Shown one piece after another: positions 54,813 through 62,323 of a stretch of DNA of 64,000 nucleotides. The notes under the pieces were generated by a model. It made no database searches and was not told where the DNA came from. It saw only the letters and a list, made by a program, of their open reading frames with translations. Within the stretch, counting starts at the first letter, position 1. The number at the start of each line of letters is the position of its first letter. Location: contig NZ_AMZN01000002.1 of the NCBI RefSeq assembly GCF_000331535.1, forward strand, positions 83,468 through 147,467, given 5' to 3'. Both the position numbers and the translations under genes were made by a program. This DNA comes from Fulvivirga imtechensis AK7. Its GTDB lineage: Bacteria; Bacteroidota; Bacteroidia; Cytophagales; Cyclobacteriaceae.

Positions 54813-57061
54813 TGAACGGAGAGCAGATCATATCGAAGTTTCGAAACCGATGGAAGCTCCTGCTTCTGGCGGAAGCTGGTTTGTATGCTGCAGGGTTGTG
54901 TGTTTTGACATATTTCCTGACCACCGGCTGGTTCTACTCATTAATAGCCTTTGTAGCCACATTGGCCATCACACTTCTTCTACTCAGGCCCTGGGCGATC
55001 AGTCTCTCCAGGGCGGCTGGTTATATCGATCAAAAGCTGGGTCAGGCGGAATTTAGTACAGGATTGCTACTGCAACAAGAAGATGGCCTGTCGGATCTGG
55101 CATTGCTACAACGCCACAGGGTGCTCAACTATTTGTCGAAGGAGCTCAAACATTTGTTTCCTCCGCATCATCTGACCAGAGCTGCAGTGGCACTGCTGGT
55201 CTGTGTTTTAGCTAGCGTACTCGTACAGCAATCGGGCTTTGATATGGATGACCTGACAAAGTCAGGTACACATGAAACTTTATCGGGCGACTTAACTTTT
55301 CAGCCAGAGGATACTACACAAACTAAAACTATACATACACCAGTGCTGGAAAGTAAAAATGTGTACCTTAAATATCCGGCCTATACAGGTTTGAAGTCCA
55401 GAAACAGCCAGGAAATGAATATCTCTGCGGTGGAAGGATCGATGGTGACCTGGAGCATTGGTTTGAACCAGCCGGTGTCCAGGGTGGTGATGGAAAGTGG
55501 CAATAGCGAATATGACATGCAGCAGAGGGAAGGCCTTTATTCAAAGAGCATAACCCTTCAAGCCTCTGGTTTTTACAATTTCCGGTATTTTGACGATAAG
55601 GGGAAAGCTTATGTGTCACCGGTGTATAAGATCGAGGCGCTGGCAGATGAAAAGCCGGAAGTGACCCTGGAAGGTATTGACCAGTTTACCGTTTTCGAAC
55701 ATAACAATGATATGCGTCTGCGCTTCAGCAGCAATATAACAGATGATTTTGGCATATCTCAGGCCCACATCATTGCTACGGTGAGTAAGGGAACCGGAGA
55801 GTCCGTAAAGTTCAGGGAAGAAAAGTTGAACTTTGATGCGGGCTTTAAAGCCGGGCATAGATCGCTGTACCTGCAGAAAACGGTGGACCTGGACCAGTTG
55901 CAGATGACACCGGGAGATGAGCTGTATTTTTATGTGGAAGCCATTGATAATAAGCAACCACAGCCCAATATCGTCAGGAGCGAAACCTACTTTGCGGTGA
56001 TCAGGGACACGGCAGCTTACCAATTAGCACTGGAAGGTTCCCTTGGTGTAGACCTGATGCCCGAATATTTCCGCAGTCAGCGGCAACTTATTATCGACAC
56101 CGAAAAGCTGATCAAAGATAAGCCGAAGATCTCCAAAAAAGAGTTTAACAGCGCCAGTAATGAGCTTGGTTTTGATCAAAAGGCACTTAGGCTGAAGTAT
56201 GGTCAGTTTATGGGGGAAGAAAATGAATCCGGTATTGCCATTGGCGATAGTGAAGCGGAAGCTGCTGCTGAGCAACATGAGCACGGGGAAGATGCAGATC
56301 CACTGGCAGAATATACCCATGATCATGATGGCGACAATGAGCATAACCTGGTGACTGAAGGGGGTGGTCATGAGCATGACGAGGACGATGATGAAGACCC
56401 GCTGCACGGGTATATACATGCCCATGATGACCCGGAGGAGGCTACACTATACACCACCTCTGTCAGGGGAAAATTGAGGCAGGCGATGAATGAGATGTGG
56501 GATGCTGAGTTATACCTCAGGCTTTTCCAGCCGGAAAAATCGCTGCCTTACCAGTATAAAGCCCTGAAACTGATCCAGGAGATCAAGAACCATGCACGGA
56601 TCTATGTGCACCGCATTGGTTTTGACCCACCACCTGTCAAAGAGGACAAACGGCTGACCGGAGACCTCAGTGAGGTTGATCCTAAGGTAGAAAAGGAGCG
56701 GTTTGAGGTAAATGAGCCATACCCGGCACTCATCCGGTCGCTGGAGAGGATAGGTGAGCTACTTCACGGACCGCTCACCATCACACCGGCCGACCAGGCG
56801 CTGTTTGACAGGGCAGGGAAGGAGCTGGCCACTATTGCCATTGAACAGCCGGGCAGGTATTTGCAGGCGTTGGAATACCTGAAAAAGCTTTCCAGCCAGG
56901 AAGTGGAGCGAAACTTACAACGAAATATGCTGCTGGAGGTGCAGGGGGTGGTGAGGAGTGCGCTACCACAAAAGCCACCTAACCCGAGCCTGAAAGCACA
57001 GTCTTCCGGGGAACTGGATAAAATATTTTTGGAGGAATTAGAAAGATTGCAACATGATTGA
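54809..57061 (+). CDS. Large membrane protein of the MoxR/BatA cluster, with His/Asp-rich insert
   Basis: 750 residues; DUF4175-like organisation is suggested by position and layout. Two N-terminal transmembrane helices (about 15-55) are followed by a third near 130-150, then beta-rich repeats (about 170-400) and a helical C-terminal half. Residues about 480-550 form a low-complexity stretch rich in His, Asp, Glu and Gly (for example EQHEHGEDADP, THDHDGDNEH, GHEHDEDDDED). Such stretches bind Zn, Ni or Cu in other proteins. Relatives in this cluster usually lack so long an insert as far as I can judge. It overlaps its neighbours by 4 and 8 bp, so translation is coupled. Confidence 0.75.
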   Translation: MMNGEQIISKFRNRWKLLLLAEAGLYAAGLCVLTYFLTTGWFYSLIAFVATLAITLLLLRPWAISLSRAAGYIDQKLGQAEFSTGLLLQQEDGLSDLALLQRHRVLNYLSKELKHLFPPHHLTRAAVALLVCVLASVLVQQSGFDMDDLTKSGTHETLSGDLTFQPEDTTQTKTIHTPVLESKNVYLKYPAYTGLKSRNSQEMNISAVEGSMVTWSIGLNQPVSRVVMESGNSEYDMQQREGLYSKSITLQASGFYNFRYFDDKGKAYVSPVYKIEALADEKPEVTLEGIDQFTVFEHNNDMRLRFSSNITDDFGISQAHIIATVSKGTGESVKFREEKLNFDAGFKAGHRSLYLQKTVDLDQLQMTPGDELYFYVEAIDNKQPQPNIVRSETYFAVIRDTAAYQLALEGSLGVDLMPEYFRSQRQLIIDTEKLIKDKPKISKKEFNSASNELGFDQKALRLKYGQFMGEENESGIAIGDSEAEAAAEQHEHGEDADPLAEYTHDHDGDNEHNLVTEGGGHEHDEDDDEDPLHGYIHAHDDPEEATLYTTSVRGKLRQAMNEMWDAELYLRLFQPEKSLPYQYKALKLIQEIKNHARIYVHRIGFDPPPVKEDKRLTGDLSEVDPKVEKERFEVNEPYPALIRSLERIGELLHGPLTITPADQALFDRAGKELATIAIEQPGRYLQALEYLKKLSSQEVERNLQRNMLLEVQGVVRSALPQKPPNPSLKAQSSGELDKIFLEELERLQHD

Positions 57062-58784
57062 TCAGGTGCGGTGGATACATATCGAATGGCTATGGCCGGT
57101 ACTCGGGGTATCAACACTGCTACTGGTGATCTTCCTGATAAAAGAGTTAAAGTCTACCGCCCGGCACAGGCCATTGCGTGTGGGTGTAGCGTTTATAGGG
57201 GTGTGCACTCTGGCCCTGATTGCCCTGAAACCTACCGTTCCCCTTCACGGACAGCGCCATTATGCTGTAGTGCTCACCCGCGGATATGCCGAAGCCACGT
57301 TGGACAGCCTGAAGCGACTGTATAATGCCCGGGTGATCTACTATGAACCCGGAGGTGATATTTTCGCTTCAGGCCGTCTCTATGATAGTATTTTCCTGTT
57401 GGGTGACGGATTAGCGCCATATGATCTCTGGCAGTTGGACAACCGGTCTGCTGTTTACCTCCAAGGCGCTGAGCCTTCTGGTGTGGTCAAACTCAAATAT
57501 CCCCATGAGGTGACCGTAGGAGCAGAATTGACAGTAGAGGGTGTATTTAGAAATGACAGCGGTAAGAAATGGTTACTCCTCGAAGCTTCAGAAGGCTATT
57601 CCGAGGATTCTGTCTTAGTGGAGGGGCAGGAAGAGGTCTTCTTCAGTCTGAAAGCCAATACCAAAGCCACCGGGCGTTTTCTTTACCACATGGCGGTAAA
57701 GGATACCCTCGGAAATGCACTGCTGAGAGATCCGCTACCAGTAACTGTTAAAGGGCAGGTGCCACTTAATATTTTGATCATCAATGCTTTTCCTACTTTT
57801 GAAACAAAGTACCTGAAGAATTTTCTTGCCGAAGAGGGTCATGCCATGATAGTGAGGAGCCAGGTGTCGCGGGGAAAGTACAGGTACGAATATTTTAACC
57901 GGACATCCGCCAGCGGTAATCTGCTGAGTTCAGGGCGCCTGAAAACCTTTGACCTCGTGATCGCGGATCATCCATCAATGACCAGGCTTTCCCTGAGCGA
58001 GCTGAGGAGTATGGAAGAAGCGGTGAATAAAGAAGGGGTAGGGTTATTTATACAGCCCGATGAGGCCCTTTTTAGCGCTTCAGCGGCGCCTCTGCTTAGC
58101 ATGGATTTTATACGTGATGGTAGGGAGGCCACATTGATTGAAGGGCAGTCTTTGAAGAAGCATCCGGTGAATATCGTAGATGACTTTTTACTGCAGCCTG
58201 TACTAGAGTCAGAGGGGAGCGTTTTGGCTTCATGGCAGCGACACGGCAGGGGGAAAGTGGGTACTATGGTGCTTAATGATACGTACGTTTTGTTATTGAA
58301 AGGTAAAGAAACACTATACCGGCAGTTGTGGACCTCGATTATTGATGCCCATGCACGGACTACCCAAAGTGCCAATGAATGGCATAGCAAATTTCCGGTG
58401 GCTTTTCCTCATGAGCCGTATGAGTTTCAGTTAAGAAGCCGGGAGGCTTTGCCTCAGTTATTTAATGACAATACAGCAGTACCTGTAGGTCAGGATATCG
58501 ATATTCCTGAGCTCTGGTATGGTCGCACCTGGCCGAGGGCAACAGGGTGGAGCCAGCTATCAACGGTTGCGGACAGTACCTACAGATTCAATTACTATGT
58601 GGCTGACACGGGGTATTGGGTGGGTATGCTGGCAGAACGAACAAGAAATACCAACCGGCAGCATTTTCAGCAGGTATCAGCAGTAGTGCCTGAAAGCACA
58701 GGGTGGCGAGCAGTGAATCTTCTCGGGTTCTATTTTTTATTTATCTTGTGTGTCGGATATTTGTGGTTAGTGCCTAAGCTATGA
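57054..58784 (+). CDS. Membrane protein of the MoxR/BatA cluster, unknown function
   Basis: 576 residues. Two N-terminal transmembrane helices (about 10-30 and 40-60) lead into a large domain and a C-terminal helix (LLGFYFLFILCVGYLWLV). The middle includes a Rossmann-like stretch PLNILIINAFPTFETKYLKNFLAE and FDLVIADHPSMTRLS, resembling glutamine-amidotransferase-like domains in related gene clusters, but no catalytic Cys is seen. It overlaps both neighbours (8 and 4 bp). It is probably a periplasm-facing subunit of the complex assembled by the MoxR ATPase. Confidence 0.75.
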   Translation: MIDQVRWIHIEWLWPVLGVSTLLLVIFLIKELKSTARHRPLRVGVAFIGVCTLALIALKPTVPLHGQRHYAVVLTRGYAEATLDSLKRLYNARVIYYEPGGDIFASGRLYDSIFLLGDGLAPYDLWQLDNRSAVYLQGAEPSGVVKLKYPHEVTVGAELTVEGVFRNDSGKKWLLLEASEGYSEDSVLVEGQEEVFFSLKANTKATGRFLYHMAVKDTLGNALLRDPLPVTVKGQVPLNILIINAFPTFETKYLKNFLAEEGHAMIVRSQVSRGKYRYEYFNRTSASGNLLSSGRLKTFDLVIADHPSMTRLSLSELRSMEEAVNKEGVGLFIQPDEALFSASAAPLLSMDFIRDGREATLIEGQSLKKHPVNIVDDFLLQPVLESEGSVLASWQRHGRGKVGTMVLNDTYVLLLKGKETLYRQLWTSIIDAHARTTQSANEWHSKFPVAFPHEPYEFQLRSREALPQLFNDNTAVPVGQDIDIPELWYGRTWPRATGWSQLSTVADSTYRFNYYVADTGYWVGMLAERTRNTNRQHFQQVSAVVPESTGWRAVNLLGFYFLFILCVGYLWLVPKL

Positions 58785-58972
58785 GAAAGAAACAGAGACT
58801 TTTTATCATCATTACCTTTTTGTTTTTTGCCGCGATGCTGTATGTGGGTTATGACATCTCTTCGAGAACAACATTTCCCGGCTCCAAACCCCAACTCAGG
58901 GAACGGCTGTTGAACGGTGATGAAGCTCCAGCGGATAGCGTTTCAACCGATAGTATTGGGGTGGAAATGTAA
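58781..58972 (+). CDS. Small single-helix membrane protein ending the cluster
   Basis: 63 residues. The start ATG overlaps the upstream stop as ATGA, which supports translation. Basic MRKKQR, then a transmembrane helix (LFIIITFLFFAAMLYVGYDI), then an acidic Ser/Asp-rich tail ending EM. No family is recognised. Probably a small subunit or regulator of the preceding membrane complex. Confidence 0.7.
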   Translation: MRKKQRLFIIITFLFFAAMLYVGYDISSRTTFPGSKPQLRERLLNGDEAPADSVSTDSIGVEM

Positions 58973-58989
58973 TTCATCGTCAATTTCAG

Positions 58990-59130
58990 CAGTTCATCGG
59001 CATAAGTTGTCACTTTGGCGTTATAGTATTTCGTTGAACGGAGGGTTTTTATATCTTAGTATCAATTAAAGCCAACTATAGACAACAGAAAAATCCCTTG
59101 AGGCCAGGTCTTCGAGGGATTTTTTGTTTT
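58990..59130 (+). ncRNA. Candidate small RNA or terminator-bearing element, copy 2
   Basis: Bases 59055-59085 repeat the 31-base core of copy 1 (46256-46286) with one difference (C for T). The terminator is AAATCCCTTGA (59091-59101) against TCGAGGGATTT (59112-59122), followed by a T run. Weaker similarity goes back to CAGTTCATC (58990). It follows the MoxR cluster on the same strand, so it also may simply end that transcript. Confidence 0.4.
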
Positions 59131-59450
59131 GTGGGGGATTCCCTTTCCGTCATTCTTGACGCAGCAGAGTGGAGAACAGGAATCTCCCCGAACCCGGGCA
59201 CTGCCTGAAGCCAATTAGTTAGTAGAAATAAAATAAGCACCTCATACTTGTTTCGTCACTGCGAACGAGTGTAAGGAGTGAAGCAGTCCCCCGTTAAAAC
59301 GGACACACCGAAAGTCGGTGGACTAACTTTATACAACAAGAGCATCTTTCCTGTTTCCGGATTTCAATCATACTTATCTTATTCCTGTTTTGCCCATAAA
59401 TCTAAAGTGTACTGATGTTCAATGAGGCTTTAAGGTAAATTATTCATTTT
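59131..59450. other. Gene-free region with REP-like and hairpin sequences
   Basis: No gene is seen in these 320 bp. REP-like fragments occur (CGTCATTCTTGACGCAGCAG at 59150; CACTGCGAACGAGTG at 59256). Two adjacent short hairpins lie at 59293-59330: CCGTTAAAACGG, and CACCGA paired with TCGGTG. These may be the worn end of an insertion sequence. GC content falls from here towards the cassette array. Confidence 0.5.
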
Positions 59451-59482
59451 TATAAACGTTTATGGTCGACTATAAACGTTTA
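59451..59482. promoter_or_regulatory. Two TATAAACGTTTA repeats, 20 bp apart, ahead of the recombinase remnant
   Basis: TATAAACGTTTA lies at 59451-59462 and 59471-59482, start-to-start 20 bp, each containing the palindrome TAAACGTTTA. GGTCGAC separates them. The placement 45-75 bp upstream of the recombinase remnant fits either an operator for the recombinase or a recombinase core site (two inverted-symmetry half-sites with a short spacer). Confidence 0.45.
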
Positions 59483-59526
59483 ACGAACCGGTTATTATAC
59501 TATGATATCCTAAATTCGTCACTATT

Positions 59527-59986
59527 ATGACTCATCACGGCAAAAATATTACGCTGAAACACCTCCGGATTAAAGGGGAGAAGCAGATAGGTCTCCAGTT
59601 TTATCCCGGATAAAATTATTCAGGCTCTCGTGAAGGAGCTTTCGAACCCTAAATGGTTACCTTATTAAGCGCCTCTATTCTTGGATCTGAGGAACTACTA
59701 TAAAATGTCCAAGCCGAAAGAATTTTTATTTGAAAGGGCAACCGGAGGTACGTACTCTTCAACAAGTATTGTTATAATTATGGACAGGGCGGCAAAAAAG
59801 GCAGGAATCAGAAGGAAAGTTACGCCACATATGCTGCGACATAGTTTTGCTACACACTTACTGGAAGTAGGAACAGACCTAAGGCATATACAGGTGTTGT
59901 TGGGTCACAATTCCTGCAAGACAACAGAAATGTACACACATGTGGCAATAAATTCTTTTAAAAATATAAAAAATCTATTAGATTGA
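59527..59986 (+). pseudogene. Decayed tyrosine recombinase/integrase
   Basis: The N-terminal scrap (59527-59610) reads MTHHGKNITLKHLRIKGEKQ and on to IGLQFYPG, typical of the SAM-like N-domain of a Bacteroidota integrase group. One extra G near 59609 then causes a stop at 59611; the next frame continues DKIIQALVKELSNPKW. About 200 residues of the usual protein are then missing. The frame from 59681 (TTG) is intact to 59986 and encodes the catalytic end: [13 protein letters not shown] (His-x-x-Arg box), LLGHNS (His), and the nucleophile Tyr in TEMYTHV. It is therefore non-functional as a whole. It lies just before, and in the same direction as, the cassette array, the position expected for an integron integrase, though orientation is reversed from class 1 integrons. 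Confidence 0.88.
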
Positions 59987-59987
59987 G

Positions 59988-60041
59988 GTATTGTTGCATT
60001 GCAAGTAAAGTGCACTGCACTTTGCTCAAACGTTACCCACC
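59988..60041 (+). other. Junction hairpin ahead of cassette 1 (attI or eroded attC candidate)
   Basis: GCAAGTAAAGTGCA (60001-60014) faces TGCACTTTGC (60016-60025), forming a stem with a 4-base bulge. Outside it, GGTATTGTT (59987 on) weakly mirrors the right flank AACGTTACC. The expected crossover is between G60032 and T60033, where cassette 1 begins. It sits between the recombinase remnant and the first cassette. Confidence 0.45.
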
Positions 60042-60049
60042 ATGCTAGC

Positions 60050-60613
60050 ATGATCACAATTCAGAAAATAAAAAAGGCGATCAACTTCTTAACTGAGTCC
60101 TGGCGGAGAACCGACAGAATTGAGAAGTTGTACTTTAGTGAGAACTGGTATGATTGTATAGCAGAATGTAACAAAGCAATTGACTCAGAGAAAGCTGATT
60201 TTTTCGTTTACTACTATCTCGGACTATCTCAATTTCATCTAAACTTTCTTAACGAATCAACTGAAAATCTAGAGTTGGCCTTATCGAATTCAGCAACTAA
60301 GAAATTGAACGAAGCAATTAAGAAGTATCGGAACTATGCCAAATATCAAATTGCCTGCAACTTCCGAAAATCAAGAAATTACGAACAAGCAATTTCTCAA
60401 CTGAATACTTCGATTCAAGAAGATTCAAGGTATCTGGACTTCTACTATCTGAAGGCCAATATTTATGAAGATTTAGAAAAGACTGAACTAGCAATTGAAG
60501 CAGTCTCTCATGGGTTATCAGTTGACCCTATGAATAAAGAACTTCTAGAATTCCAAAAACATCTTGCCTACTCATACAGCTTGGAACAATCGGAGAAAAG
60601 AAACGGTGGGTAA
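60050..60613 (+). CDS. Cassette 1: TPR-like repeat protein
   Basis: 187 residues from ATG 60050; a frame back to 59999 would cross the crossover point and is not expected to belong. The protein is helical with TPR-like units: WYDCIAECNKAIDSEKADFF, FVYYYLGLSQFHLNFLNEST, NYEQAISQLNTSIQED and KTELAIEAVSHGLSVDPMN. TPRs mediate protein-protein contacts; no catalytic domain is present. The stop TAA lies inside the left box (GGTAAC) of the following attC-like site, so gene and site are fused. The gene begins 17 bases after the cassette start and has no visible promoter. Confidence 0.8.
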   Translation: MITIQKIKKAINFLTESWRRTDRIEKLYFSENWYDCIAECNKAIDSEKADFFVYYYLGLSQFHLNFLNESTENLELALSNSATKKLNEAIKKYRNYAKYQIACNFRKSRNYEQAISQLNTSIQEDSRYLDFYYLKANIYEDLEKTELAIEAVSHGLSVDPMNKELLEFQKHLAYSYSLEQSEKRNGG

Positions 60614-60768
60614 CAAATGCTATGAATGAATGGGGTATTATGGGTAAGGATACTTTGGTGGCTCTTGGAAAGTTCGCCACAAGTTTTAATTTTAAATCAA
60701 GGCGTGGCTATGTGCGAGAGGAAAGGTTAGTGCTTTCTAATCCCCACTCATCATAGCTAGGCGTTAGC
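60605..60768 (+). other. attC-like site 1 (end of cassette 1)
   Basis: The first box GGTGGGTAAC (60605-60614) is the exact reverse complement of GTTACCCACC at the start of its own cassette (60032-60041). The main stem pairs CTATGAATGAATGGGGTATT (60620-60639) with 60739-60756 (AATCCCCACTCATCATAG); the left strand has two unpaired extra bases, like the extrahelical bases of attC. The right box is GCGTTAGC with crossover G60763^T60764. The ~100-bp loop has no gene. Confidence 0.8.
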
Positions 60769-60788
60769 TGTAATTATCACGAATACAT

Positions 60789-61658
60789 ATGAACATCTTT
60801 AAAAACATATTCAGTTCGAAAAAAGCAACTACTAAATCAAATAAGGTTTATTTCAAAACATTGAATTATAATGTGCTTGAAGGTCAAATTGATCCTTCCA
60901 GATTGGAATCGTTACAAGAATATGATGGTGAGTATAATTACGAACTTTCAAATAAATACTTTGAAAATGCTTTATTTTATTCCGAATCAGATAAAAATTT
61001 AATAAGGTTTCAAATATTTTTCACAAAGCACGCTCATTTTAGATACCCTGAATTTTATAGGGATTCTCAAGAAATTCAGGATCACTATAAAAATCAGTAT
61101 GAAACACCCTTCTTTTTTTCATTGTCTAATGATCAACTAAAGAAAAAATATCATCCAACCTTTCAACTAGGCGAATTTCTGAACTTGAAGGATTTTAAAG
61201 ATATTATTCTTCCGAATTTAAAGTTTGACTTTATCAATGAAATTAAACCAAACGTTCTGGATAAAAATGGATATTATGTATTCTATAACTGGGACTTTTT
61301 TGAAGAAACTCAAATTTCCCCTTACAGCAATTCATTTCTTAGATATATTGATTTTTTACCTTATAATTCCAGAACAAACAAGTATAACTCAAAAGAACAT
61401 GCCAAGATAGGAGCCTTTAATGCATTATTAGAAAATGCTTGTTCGACAGCGGATACAAGGTTAAAAGGATTAAAGTTTAAATTAAGAAATCCGAAGTTAA
61501 ATACATTAACCATGGATGATCACTTGCAAATAGCAACACCTTCAATTAGGAGTTTAAATGAACTTGAAAGTGGTATAATTGAAAGAGAAATAGATGACTC
61601 TTTAAAGGAAATTGAACGACAAGGAATGAAACCATTTGAAATAATAAAAAACAGCTAA
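60789..61658 (+). CDS. Cassette 2: protein of unknown function, 289 residues
   Basis: No family is recognised. It is hydrophilic, rich in Asn, Lys, Phe and Tyr, with no signal peptide or transmembrane segment, so probably cytoplasmic. Notable stretches are NIFKNIFSSKKATTKSNK at the start, a Phe/Tyr-rich middle (FTKHAHFRYPEFYRD, GYYVFYNWDFFEE), and a charged helical end (ESGIIEREIDDSLKEIERQ). The coding sequence is clearly more AT-rich than the rest of the window. The start ATG lies 25 bases after the cassette start; the TAA stop is inside the left box (GCTAAC) of its own attC-like site. Confidence 0.8.
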   Translation: MNIFKNIFSSKKATTKSNKVYFKTLNYNVLEGQIDPSRLESLQEYDGEYNYELSNKYFENALFYSESDKNLIRFQIFFTKHAHFRYPEFYRDSQEIQDHYKNQYETPFFFSLSNDQLKKKYHPTFQLGEFLNLKDFKDIILPNLKFDFINEIKPNVLDKNGYYVFYNWDFFEETQISPYSNSFLRYIDFLPYNSRTNKYNSKEHAKIGAFNALLENACSTADTRLKGLKFKLRNPKLNTLTMDDHLQIATPSIRSLNELESGIIEREIDDSLKEIERQGMKPFEIIKNS

Positions 61659-61704
61659 CAATATGTAAAAATGCATTAAAACGCATTTTACATTTACCGT
61701 TAGC
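61651..61704 (+). other. attC-like site 2 (end of cassette 2), short form
   Basis: ACAGCTAAC (61651-61659) is the exact reverse complement of GTTAGCTGT at the start of cassette 2 (60763-60771). The main stem is CTAACAATATGTAAAAATGC (61655-61674) against GCATTTTACATTTACCGTTAG (61683-61703), with an extra A on the left strand and a mismatched bubble. The loop is only 8 bases. Crossover G61699^T61700. The whole site is about 54 bp. Confidence 0.82.
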
Positions 61705-61719
61705 GTGCATTTAAAAAAC

Positions 61720-62304
61720 ATGACAGACCAAGAACAGAAAGAACATATAAAAGAGTATTCCGACAGAAACCGATTTTGGGCGAACCAAGCACTTAATCAA
61801 CTTGGATATTCTATTAACCTCTTTACGACTTTAGGTATCGCATTCCTAACCTTTCTCTTTAAGATTCGCGGGAATTATGGAGAAATCAAAATAGATTCCA
61901 ATCTCCCCATCGATTGGACTATAACCTTCTATGTCATTTCAATTATTACCTCATTAACAACAGTTGTGCTTGGACTTGTATCCGTCACTTCAAGACTTTA
62001 TGACATTAGAATTACAAGACATTTGATTTGGACTAGAAAACGAGCAATGAAAAAATCAAAATGGTTCTTACCAGAAGGTTTCATTGACTTGTCAAAATCT
62101 TCTAAAATCGGGAATTACTTTAAGACCCTCACTAAAAAGATAAAGTGGATAGAGACGGAGCATTTTGACGACAAAGAAAGTCTTAAAGAAAAATTTAATG
62201 ACCTAAGAAAACAATCAAAGCTACTAGGAGAACTTGCTTGGAGAAGCCATAAACTACAGCTTCTGACTATCTTCTTTGCGGTAGTATTCTATGGTCTGTC
62301 TTGA
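61720..62304 (+). CDS. Cassette 3, gene 1: three-helix membrane protein
   Basis: 194 residues from ATG 61720; the longer frame from GTG 61705 lies within the crossover region. Two close transmembrane helices occur at about 24-46 (INLFTTLGIAFLTFLF) and 66-92 (VISIITSLTTVVLGLVSV), a charged cytoplasmic middle (TRKRAMKKSKWFL, EHFDDKESLKEKFNDLRKQ), and a final hydrophobic helix (LLTIFFAVVFYGL). The plan resembles SLATT-like small membrane effectors often found with defence or toxin systems, but the match is only by architecture. It is followed 19 bp later by a second gene, making this a two-gene cassette. Confidence 0.8.
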   Translation: MTDQEQKEHIKEYSDRNRFWANQALNQLGYSINLFTTLGIAFLTFLFKIRGNYGEIKIDSNLPIDWTITFYVISIITSLTTVVLGLVSVTSRLYDIRITRHLIWTRKRAMKKSKWFLPEGFIDLSKSSKIGNYFKTLTKKIKWIETEHFDDKESLKEKFNDLRKQSKLLGELAWRSHKLQLLTIFFAVVFYGLS

Positions 62305-62323
62305 AAATTATAAATGAAATGAA

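Noticed and set aside
59290..59335. Insertion-sequence end
   Set aside because: Two short hairpins look suggestive, but no transposase remnant or matching second end is seen nearby.
59999..60049. Upstream TTG start for the cassette 1 gene
   Set aside because: It would read through the junction hairpin and crossover point; ATG 60050 lies inside the cassette.
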